A program made the translations under genes and the position numbers. Below are positions 55,430-64,000 of a stretch of 64,000 nucleotides of DNA, in pieces. Source of the DNA: Myxocyprinus asiaticus (lineage: Eukaryota > Chordata > Actinopteri > Cypriniformes > Catostomidae). The notes beneath the pieces are model-generated. The model was not told the DNA's origin, made no database searches, and saw only the letters and a list, made by a program, of their open reading frames with translations. The first letter of the stretch is position 1. Every line of letters starts with the position of its first letter. The DNA is taken from the NCBI RefSeq assembly GCF_019703515.2, contig NC_059347.1:20048001-20112000 (forward strand), in the 5' to 3' direction.

Positions 55430-57777
55430 AAAGAGCCCAGTCCACAACTCTCTATGGTTTTCTGGTCCCTAGATATGGCTTGGGATCTTCTTGGTGAGCC
55501 TTTGGGTTTTTTTTCACCTGCTTTATTGTCTTCTAGAAATAGTGAAAATCATAGTCTGATTGCATAGAAAAGTCCACAATTTGAGAAATTATTCATGTCC
55601 ATAGCACAAATGATATGGGAAATGTTACGTGCCAAAGCTTAATAATTAGGGTTAGGGGTTTGTGCAAATCCCTAACTCTAAGTACGATCAATAATAATTG
55701 AAATGCTTGCTTTAAAAAGCACCACTAAAAGATAGTGAAATGTGGCTTTGCTTTTGACATTATACATTTATGACAACATACATTTATTGCATTACTAATA
55801 CATCACAACTACTGTATGTCTTTTGTCATAACTTATAATATGCAAATAAGTGACCAAAAACCATTGGGACATGGAAACATGAAAAATACAGAAAGTATGA
55901 AATATTAGGTAATTTAGGGAAAAATAAAATATGGTAAAACAATCATAAGTGAAGCAACCTCTGTAATGGCAAAAACAGATTTCTGCTGTAGACTCCAGTA
56001 AGGACAGATGATTTCCCCATTACCAGTATTTCATGAATCAGTGCTGAGAGGCTCACGCTGGCTTGTGTATGTGCGGTGGAACAAATCAAATATATTTTTT
56101 AGAGTGGAGTGGTTTGAGTGGCCTGGTCAGCTTGTATAACCATGTGTGCATGACAGTGTATGACAGACAGGAAGAGGGCATGCAGAGGCCAAATAGACTT
56201 CACATCTTCAGAAATCTACAACTAAATGAAAACATTTTCAATTTAAATGAAATAAAAATAACTTAACTGCAAAAACTGAAACTAAACTACAACACATTTT
56301 TATGAGTCCAAAATTAAAAGACTGGAACTTGTGTCTTGTACCACCACAATCTACCATTCTTCTTGCTCTGCATCTTTACACGACACATCAGAGCCATCTT
56401 AAAGCACATTCACACCGACCGAATGCATCCTTGCGCTAAAAAAAAATATATGCAGCGCAACTAATAATACAGAAAGCAGGTGTCTCGAGATGTGTTTTTA
56501 ACAGTTGTAGTTGAAGAGGCATCTTAAAAACGTGGTACTCCCAGATCTTTTATTTTGAGATAACAACCTCTGCGTTTTTACCATAGGAGAGTGCGTAACA
56601 GTCAACTAGCATACAAATGAATACCTGTAAACTGACACCTATATGTTGTCTGTGTCTTCTCTTAGAAAACATCAATTTTATCACAGTAAACTCCACGCAT
56701 AGTTCACTCCAAAAGGACTGTTTAGTGTAAAACATGTTGAAGATTAGCGCACAGGCGGTCAATTCACTAAGTGATGAGCTGTTCGCTCACAAAATACATT
56801 TATTCAGCATACTGAAGCATCTCTTCCACAGACATCCATTCAAAAGGAACGGCCTCTGGTCTTCTCGCTAGTGTACTGCCCATAGAATGTCTATGGGACC
56901 GCTGCGTTATGCATTTTGCTGCTAACCTTGAAGGTTCAACTCGCACAGGAGCGCCAGAGCCCTTCTACCAAGGTGATGAAAAAACAACGAGACATGGTGC
57001 AATGGCCAAAAGTGTTTGTCTAGCGTGTTTACAATGTTCACAAAGAAAAACAATAGAAAAACAGAGCCAATGAGACTTCAGATCTTCAAAAAACTAAATG
57101 AAAACATTTTAAATTAAAAATAAATACTTAAAATACTTCAAAACTGAATACATTCCCCCAAAAATAAATGAATAAATGAAATAAATGAGCTGAGCTCAAA
57201 TGAATTTGTTTTAGATACACAGTATATTATTGACCTGTTTCAGTTACATCACTTTGCCATATTTGTGACCATCAGCTCCCGCTGGCGGTGAATCGAAAAC
57301 ACCCGTAAAACGATATCAAGAAAAACATAAAAAATTCCTTTTGATCCATGCCAAGTTCCAGGAAAAGTGTATACAGGTCTGAAGACAGCACAAATATTGC
57401 CAAATATGACTTTCTCGGACATTTAAATATATTTTATAAATGATTCATTTCCATTCCTTGGCGAGCCTGATGTGTGACCGGCGAGTGCACACGTCTACCG
57501 GTTCATCATCATAAACATCTCTCATTCAGAAGCTACAAATGTTTTTGTGCTGTTTTCTTGTCTGATTTGGTCACAATTTCACAAAACATAAGTGATGTTC
57601 CCATCTGTATGAATGTAAGAACTGCTTTTAACTCCAGAAGAATACACAAAGCAACCAAGGCATATTAGTGTATTTGACTAATATGTTTACATTGTAGCCT
57701 GTTGGTGTGAATAAAGTCTGTGCTTCATAATTGTATGATGTGTCATTTATTGACTAGCATTTATATTTATATACATA
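55430..57777. other. Intronic; diffuse duplications only
   Basis: No gene. 56183-56290 recurs in diverged form at about 57063-57160 (both carry AACTAAATGAAAACATTTT). 56325-56540 resembles 61505-61720. Confidence 0.45.
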
Positions 57778-58264
57778 TTAAAGGAATAGTTCACCCAAAA
57801 ATGAAAATTTGCTGATAATTTACTCACCCTCAGGCCATCAAAGATGTATCGGAGTTTCTTTCTTCATCAAAACAGAATTTAAGATTTTTAGGATTTCATT
57901 TCAGGCCTCCTTCTCTAAACAATGCAAGTGAATGTACTCCATTTTTTGACGGTCCAAAATGCATATTTAGGGTGCATCAAAATAATCCACATTTCTCCAG
58001 TCGACAAATAAAGTTCTTCTGCACCCAAACGATTGATTATTTTTAGAAACAAAACAATACTTATATACTTTTTAACTACAAATGTTCGCTTCCATACATC
58101 TGTGACGTGCTCATGAGAGGGATGACATAAGCTCGTTGGTAAGGTCACGCGTCATGTGGAGGTGGAGGCAGGAATCGCATCATTGTTTACAAGAGAAGGA
58201 GCGCTGTACAAAAGTTTAATTGTCTTTGCTGTAGATTTGTATTTGTATAAGTGTATTGTTCAAA

Positions 58265-58565
58265 ATGATCGTTTGGCATGTGTATCCTGGATGCTTCAAC
58301 CTTCAGAAACCCCCCAAAAATGCACACCGGGAAAATATTAACTTTTCATCGATTGCCTATACATGATCATGATCAATTGAAGCTCTGGCTTATCGCACTG
58401 AACCTGGATATCAGTACACCCCTACATTCTCTCAAATATTGGAAGGTGTGCAGTGAACATTTTACCCCTGATGATTTCAGACCATCGAAAGAAACAAAGA
58501 GTCGATATCTGAATTCATCGGCTGTGCCCGTGCTGTTTTTTTCCAGTGAACTCAGGTATGTGTGA
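58265..58565 (+). pseudogene. THAP zinc-finger domain, pseudogene
   Basis: From the ATG at 58265 one frame reads VYPGCFN, which matches the start of a C2CH THAP finger apart from its first Cys. After a frameshift near 58310 the 58278-58565 frame gives KILTFHRLPI, LKLWLIAL, KVCSEHFTPDDF (the third Cys and His of the finger) and the closing AVPVLF motif. THAP domains bind DNA in the minor and major grooves and occur in transposases and in proteins derived from them. The rest of the gene is cut off by the LTR insertion at 58578. Confidence 0.75.
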
Positions 58566-58577
58566 GAACTTCGTCAT

Positions 58578-58998
58578 TGTCACGCCTCCCTCGGGCTCTG
58601 CACCTCCCTCAGCGCTCCGCTCCTCCTCACAAGATTTCTAATTCACCGCACCTGCATTTAATTCACTCGCTCATCTCTGCCTGCATAAATGACTCACCTT
58701 CACGCCACTTCACTGTCAAGTCTCACACAAAGGACTCTAGCTTGACCACGCTGCTCTCACGCAGTGGATATTAACCTGTATTGATCTTAATCTTGCTCTT
58801 GATCTTCGTCAATATCTGTTTAGTGCTTACTCTGCTGTTTCACCTGTTACCTCTTCTTCAGTTTGTGAAGCTTCTCTTCTGTGTGATATCACCTGTACCA
58901 TTGATCTCACTGTGTAAACCCTGTAAATCCTGTGAATCTCAGTAAACGCTCACACTTGGTTTCACTAACTACAACTTGTATGGCTTGAATTCCTGACA
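58578..58998. repeat. Solo LTR (421 bp) with GTCAT target duplication
   Basis: TGTCACGCCTCC at the left end and TTCCTGACA at the right end give TG...CA termini. GTCAT occurs directly outside both ends (58573-58577, 58999-59003), a 5-bp duplication as made by LTR retrotransposon integrases. No internal region remains, so it arose by LTR-LTR recombination. The parent family is not identified. Confidence 0.85.
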
Positions 58999-59618
58999 GT
59001 CATACATATTTCTGCTAAAGAAAAAGCACAAGTAGATAACGGCATTGCTCTGAAATAAAGGATGGTTATTTACTGCAGCAATGTTTTATTATTATTATTT
59101 GGAAATTATTAATGTTTTTGTATTTTATATTGTTTCGAAATTGTTTTGACGGTTTTGGTTTGTGAACTGCACTTGGTCTGTGGTCTGTGCAAGTTTCTCT
59201 TGTAAACAATGATGCGCTTCCTGCCTCCTCCTCCACATGATGCGTGACCTTACCAGCGAGCTTATGTCATCCCCCTCATGAGCGCACGTCACAGAGATGT
59301 ATGGAAGCGAACATTTGTAGTTAAAAATTATATAAGTATTGTTTTGTTTCTCAAAATAATCAATCGTTTGGGTGCAGAAGAACTTTATTTGTCGACTGGA
59401 GTCATGTGGATTATTTTGATGCACCCTAAATATGCATTTTGGACAGTCAAAAAATGGAGAACATTCACTTGCATTGTTTAGAGGAGGCGGCCTGAAATGA
59501 AATCCTAAAAGTCTTAAGTTCTGTTTTGATGAAGAAAAAAACTCAGATACATCTTGGATGGCCTGAGGGTGAATAAATTATCAGCAAATTTTCATTTTTG
59601 GGTGAACTATTCCTTTAA

Positions 59619-60199
59619 ACATATACAATATATTGACATTATAGTGCTTTATTTATTTATTTGAGTTGCATGACATACCTTTATATAGTCTGGGTGTTAT
59701 GAATTAAAAAATCATCCAATGTGCATATCCAGTTTAATTGTCTCCGACTTAATTATTTTATAAATATTATTGACATGTACAGATAAACGACATTTCTGAA
59801 TAAATTAGCAAAAACCAATAACATCATTGCATGCATACTTTTTCAATATTTATAAACAGAAAAACAAAATGTGCCAGCTTGTGTCACTAAAGTGAAACTA
59901 AATTGAAAAGACAAGTTGACAATAAGATAAATAGAAATAATTAGAGTATATAAATAGAAACAAAAATTCCAAATCATAATAACCCTGCCTCGGATGACGT
60001 TTTCGGAAAACATTTCTTTTGTGTGGCAATACTCTTTCCTGATATTCTAAACCTGATCATAAACAAAACTTCAAGCATCTAATCCTAAATAACTCTTTGA
60101 ATTCACAATACTATAAAGATGAAAAATGAGCATTAGAAGCATTTGTTTAAAGTTTCCTCACATGGCAGTCGGTCACATGGTTGTTGCAGCTCAACTTAC
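59619..60199. other. Intronic, next to collagen exon 1
   Basis: Non-coding. 60107-60172 resembles 55101-55204 (ACTATAAAGAT and GCATTAGAAGCATTTGTT in both). Confidence 0.45.
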
Positions 60200-60253
60200 T
60201 GGGTTTCCATCAGGTCCCGGTGGTCCTCGCTCCCCGAAATCTCCTGGAAAGCC
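60200..60253 (-). CDS. Collagen helix exon 1 of window (54 bp)
   Basis: Encodes GFPGDFGERGPPGPDGNP. Acceptor AG lies at 60254-60255 and the donor GTAAGT lies just left of 60200. It is the 5'-most exon visible. No further collagen exon is seen from 60254 to 64000, so the preceding exon is beyond the right edge or hidden in repeats. Confidence 0.93.
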
Positions 60254-61564
60254 CTGAGCACACACATGTGAGAGACAGTAGAGCTTAGCAGAGCAAGCCA
60301 TAAAGTGCTTTTCCACCATCAGGCTGAACGTTTCTGAGCACAGTGAGGAAAGGATCCAGTACCATTTCCACTTGTGTATGGTTTAGCAAGATACGATTAC
60401 AAACCATTCTACTCTAGAAAAAACATTTCTCAGTACGGTTAGCCAACCATGATCAACTGTGCTGGAGAAATGGTTATAATCTGTGGCAATTTACGATTGT
60501 CAATTTTCCAATGCCAAAGTAACTGTTTCTAGGTAGCTGGCCAAGTTTGCTAATATTTAAGTGAAGTTAACACAAATTTTTATAAAATTGTATATGTTTA
60601 GTGCATCTTCATGATTTTATGATGATTATTTTTCTACATGCTTTTTTTGTCAGGCAGGTAGATTACGCTAGCTATCTTATTTAAACTCATAATATATAAA
60701 TGTATTAATCATATAATATTTTGTCAATAAATGTTCTTTGTAGCTAGTCTGGGAACTTTTACCTTTCTATGTGTTCATGTCCAGTGGCATACACAACCCC
60801 TCAGCATATGATGGTAAAGCTCTCGCCTTTTACTCTTTGCTTTCCTTTTTGCTACATGGGCCAAGTGTTTCCTGTGCTTTAGCAGAGTAAAAACGAGGGA
60901 AAAAAAGCAGTCCTAAAAACTGGAATATGTGATCATCCTCCATAGCTCACTTGCTTTAATGTTTACCTCTCATGTCACCGCCAATTAATGTATTTGTTAT
61001 GTACATACTAATCCTGATTTCGCAGCACCACAGTGGAAAAAAAACCCAACTGGCCCGGCACAGAACAGCATGGTTTCGCAATGAGAACCATTTGGCCTGA
61101 TGGTGGAAAGGCAACTATAGTGAAATCACAATTAGATTCAGGGCTGATACCATTTGTGCATTGCTGTTTCCAGTAACCACATGGTAAACATCAGCCCTTC
61201 ACTCTAATCCTGCTCAAACCTTTGTGACACCAGAACCACTTTTCTTTCATTATTAATCATTACAAGGGATTTTAAGTGGTCTTCTGTGGTTTGCATGCCA
61301 CAGAAAAGCAGCAATAGGAATTAAGAGTTCTAGCCAGTAAGTTAGAGTTTTAATGTTCCGGTGGCCAGAGAAAAAATTATTTTAGCATTGTTAGAGCATG
61401 TGAGTAAAACAAATAAAATGAATGCTTTCATATTATTATTAGGGGCAGAACTGTGCAGTTATTACTAAACTAATAATTTATTACAATGTTAAAACACTGG
61501 CACTTTATTCTTGTACTGCCAGTCTATCCTTCTCCTTGCTCTGCATTTTTATATCAGAGCCATC
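60254..61564. other. Intronic, nothing recognised
   Basis: Non-coding sequence upstream of exon 1; no exon and no clear transposon end. Confidence 0.4.
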
Positions 61565-62613
61565 TAAGGGGCCATTCACACAGAACAGGCCATTGTGCAA
61601 AAAAAAAAAAAAATAAATAAATTAAAAAAAAACCTAGACGCCGCGTCACAAATGGAGTACAATGCAGGTACCTCGAGACATGTTTTAACAATTGAAGTTC
61701 TTTTTAACTTGACACGGTGTCTATAAAACCAGCCTGATCTCATGACCAGTTTTTGCAAAACTGAAATTGCGTGCTTCATTCCACATTTGGCTGCAGTTTT
61801 CAAGTGAAATGTCCAGTGGGGGGCATCAATAGAGCGAAATGAAGCTGTAATTAGATGAAGTTTTTAAGGTGAATATTAGAGAAGTAAAACCTAGCCTACC
61901 TCCCTTACCTAACCTTTACCCTAAATCTAACCAAGTGTATGTAAAGATAAATGAGACTTTAACAAAAAGGACATCCTTATGCTTCACCAACACCTAATCC
62001 TAACCGATAGTGTTTTAAAATGCAAATTCGAAATGAAAAAAAATAAAATAAAAAAAAAACATTTACTCAAGCAACCATGTCATTCCGTTTCACTTCTACG
62101 CCACTCTCGCTTTCGTGTGTCTTTGAATGGACTTGAGCCGCGGTTAAGTCCAAAGTCCAATGCTCTATTAGGTGAGCTACCAAGCAAGCTAGCAATTTAG
62201 GAAAAAGTGTATATGTAGGTGGGTCTGTAATACAAGTGTTAAAATATATCGTTTTTAAAACCATGCATTAAAGTAGAAGTGTTTTGATATAACATGAGTA
62301 AAAGTGAAAAAATATGTTTTTATAAAGACATTATTAGCAATTGTACACGTGATTTGTGTGACAATGAATAAAACGCACAGTTGTTGTAGCGCCTTGTGTT
62401 CATTTCACCAGTAAACTGCAGTGAAATGTAGAAGGCGGCACGTAAAAGTCAGTTTGCAAAAATATATATAGAGTAACGTTCATTCTAAGAGACCAGGTTG
62501 TATAAAAGACGCCGCACCTGCACGAGATGCTGACAAAACTGTGAAATATGGCACAAGTCAAACACGTGTCTAGCGACAGAAGCAAAAATGCATTTGGTGT
62601 GAACGCCCCCTTA
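61565..62613. mobile_element. TIR element (TAAGGGGCCATTCACAC ends) with tRNA-like insert
   Basis: TAAGGGGCCATTCACACAGA at 61565 mirrors GGTGTGAACGCCCCCTTA ending at 62613. The interior is non-coding and includes an A-rich run (61600-61634) and a tRNA-like stretch. No target duplication is resolved. Confidence 0.5.
62110..62195 (-). repeat. tRNA-like sequence (SINE or tRNA relic)
   Basis: On the minus strand TAGCTCACCTAATAGA (62164-62179) resembles a tRNA A box and GGCTCAAGTCC (62129-62139) a B box, at tRNA-like spacing. The cloverleaf is not convincing, with a poor acceptor stem, so it is more likely a SINE head or decayed tRNA copy than a working tRNA gene. Confidence 0.4.
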
Positions 62614-62830
62614 TACTTTGCCCAGAGACAATCAGCACATATCCTGTTTTTGTCAGTTGTACACAAAAATCGACAATCAACTATTGATTGTTCAAGAGCG
62701 CATTAGAAAAGCTCATTCACAGTGGCTCGAGTTGTTTGTCACCAAAACCTATTGCATGTCTTTTGAAGACATACAATATGATATATGAGCTGCATGGACT
62801 ACTTTTGACACTTGTGGGTGCTTTTTTTAA

Positions 62831-64000
62831 CCCTCTATGGTACGCAAAATAATATCAATGAGGAAAAAAAAAAAAATTGATGTTTTTCCTGCTTAAAATT
62901 GGACACTATAACAAAATTAAAACATTATTTATTGAAAACAAATTTCTTTAACCAAACACTTGAACAAACAGATGTATCTAGTTTTTAATGTATTACACAT
63001 TTCATATTTAATAGAGAGTAACATTTCATATCCAGCTGTTGCTCTCAGGCAACATTTTACCATCATGGAACACAAGTATTACCAAACCATCATATTATCA
63101 AGTTATCATTTCAAAACATTACAATCAGTGTTGTTTCAATGTAAAACATTACAAATCACCATAACCTTATCCTAATATGCACCTTATCCTTACAAGCATG
63201 CACATACAAGCACAAGGACCTGCATGTACACAAGCACATACACAAAATCTCCTTCCTCACTAATGGCACCTCACTGCTTGTGAAAATTGAGGAAGCAATT
63301 CCTCTCAAAAGAAAAAACACAGGTAGGTAGCACATTTTGAGCACTGCACTTTTACAATGCCTGAACAAACTGGGTATTTGCATCTGCCTTTTCTTTCAAC
63401 CCAAACAGGCCAATGACCTGTCTGATCAAAGTGAACCAGCGTTGATGGTCGTGGTTCTACAGGGGTTTTTTGATGCTTTTCAGGCTGTTTTTCCTCACTG
63501 TGCTGTGATGGTCTCCCCCTTCTCTTCAAAGCCTTCCTCTCCATACAGAGACATGCTGCAACTTCAGCTTTCAATTTTGCAACACATCCTTTGGGGTGAT
63601 ATCACGGTCTCTGCTGTCTCTCCGGTAGAGGAGCCAGGCCTCAACAACAGCCAGATCAAACATTTGGAAGACCACTTGTTGATACCACTTTTTGGATCGA
63701 ATCTTTGTTCTGTAGAGGGCGATGAGGGAGTCTAGTAGATCAACCCCTCCCATCACTTTGTTGTACATGGTGACAATGCTCGGGCATTTCACCTGTACTG
63801 TTGTCTTCCTTTTTTTGTCCCATCTCATCACAGTGGTTGTTGGATTCGCTGAGGCAAAGGTGGAGAGGAGAGTGACTGCACGATTATCATGCCACTTCAC
63901 AGCCCTGAGAGTAACCCCATTATAAATGGTCTTTTTCCTCAAAAGCCCCCCTTCCATTCGTTTTCATGTCTCGATCAGTGGGGAGACAGCGTCCAGCCAG
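62831..64000 (-). mobile_element. piggyBac-type transposon, partial at right edge
   Basis: CCCTCTATGGTACGCAAAAT at 62831 follows TTAA (62827-62830): piggyBac elements insert at TTAA and commonly begin CCCT/CCCW. The transposase reads toward this end from the right edge. The other terminus is outside the window. Confidence 0.75.
63305..64000 (-). pseudogene. piggyBac transposase C-terminal part, frameshifted
   Basis: Minus-strand frame 63957-63571 reads SANPTTTVMRWDKKRKTTVQ, VKCPSIVTMYNKVMGGVD and LLDSLIALYR; the GGVD aspartate is the third catalytic residue of the family's DDD triad. A frameshift at about 63573 leads to the C-terminal zinc-binding tail KGRCKYPVCSGIVKVQCSKC, ending at a TGA near 63305. 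Right of 63957 the continuation DRDMKTNGRG is in yet another frame. Two shifts in 700 bp make this copy inactive. The N-terminal half lies beyond the edge. Confidence 0.85.

Larger units (their letters stand above)
57778..59618 (+). mobile_element. TTAA-flanked TIR element with THAP remains and a solo LTR
   Basis: TTAA at 57778-57781 and 59615-59618 flanks inverted arms of about 380 bp: AGGAATAGTTCACCCAAAAA opens the left arm and its complement closes the right arm. Near the inner ends CGCTTCCATACATCTGTGACG and its complement are still recognisable. Between the arms lie a broken THAP-domain gene and a solo LTR. TTAA duplication plus a THAP protein recalls Kolobok-type or THAP-bearing P-like elements; the transposase catalytic part is absent, so the superfamily is unproven. 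Confidence 0.75.
116..60253 (-). other. Partial fibrillar collagen gene, clade C (COL24A1/COL27A1-type), 22 helix exons
   Basis: Twenty-two minus-strand exons (sixteen of 54 bp, six of 45 bp) can be read between AG acceptors and GT donors. All are phase 0, all start with a Gly codon, and together they give 378 residues of continuous Gly-X-Y except for one Ser at a Gly position. Exons of 45/54 bp are the signature of fibrillar procollagens, whose chains trimerise in the ER and assemble into extracellular fibrils. From exon 5 onward the length series 54,54,54,54,54,45,54,45,54,54,54,54,54,45,45,54,54,54 and short stretches such as GFPGDIGPPG, RKGFPG and GPKGRR agree with human COL27A1 as I remember it, which points to clade C. 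COL24A1 is the close alternative and I cannot separate them. The N-terminal domains, the remaining helix and the C-propeptide lie outside the window. Introns range from 79 bp to more than 11 kb and are swollen by transposons. Confidence 0.85.

Noticed and set aside
62110..62195. Functional tRNA gene
   Set aside because: Boxes are present, but stems do not pair well and no discriminating anticodon loop is convincing.

Overview
The window is vertebrate genomic DNA, almost certainly from a teleost and probably a cyprinid or close relative. The reasons are the Tc1, Sleeping Beauty-type, DIRS1, L2, L1-like, Gmr1-like, hAT and piggyBac repeats, the TTAA-flanked MITEs opening AAAGGAATAGTTCACCCAAA, and a tRNA-derived SINE of a kind I associate with cyprinids. 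The species cannot be named from the sequence.

The only host gene I can support lies on the minus strand and spans nearly the whole window. It is the middle of a fibrillar collagen triple helix: 22 exons of 54 or 45 bp at 60253 down to 116, all phase 0, each opening with a Gly codon and bounded by AG/GT sites. Together they encode 378 residues of Gly-X-Y (126 triplets). Neither the N-terminal region nor the C-propeptide is present, so the gene continues past both edges. The order of exon lengths and many residues agree with clade C fibrillar collagens (COL24A1/COL27A1) as I recall them. I cannot separate the two, so I give no symbol. The last exon carries one Gly-to-Ser replacement.

Everything else is intron, mostly transposable elements. 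From left to right: a hAT shell (363-7318) holding a dead L1-like LINE, a SINE and an unassigned repeat; a dead Tc1 copy (7570-9100); collagen exons 21-17; a DIRS element (12689-17166) containing a fold-back Tc1 remnant; small TIR elements; a GGGCCCAAGCACT-ended repeat (20071-23245) hosting a Tc1 with an open 346-codon DD34E transposase; exon 16; a hAT MITE; an LTR element whose 3' LTR is inverted; exons 15-12; an L2 LINE (31680-34705); exons 11-10; a Sleeping Beauty-type Tc1 (36206-43575) split by a 5.66 kb DIRS element; exons 9-8; a 33-bp minisatellite split by a Gmr1-like Ty3/gypsy element (46922-50318); exons 7-2; a degenerate tandem repeat; a TTAA-flanked THAP element carrying a solo LTR (57778-59618); exon 1; a TIR element with a tRNA-like insert; and the 3' part of a piggyBac running off the right edge.

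I found no previously undescribed system that I can defend. The strongest unusual signals are a 94-bp exact copy of DIRS gag DNA patched into the Tc1 next to the DIRS insertion, internal complementary regions in both DIRS copies that match the expected circle junction, the Ser at a collagen Gly position, the apparently intact Tc1 transposase, and the inverted 3' LTR. Statements about family membership come from motifs and memory; no database search was run.
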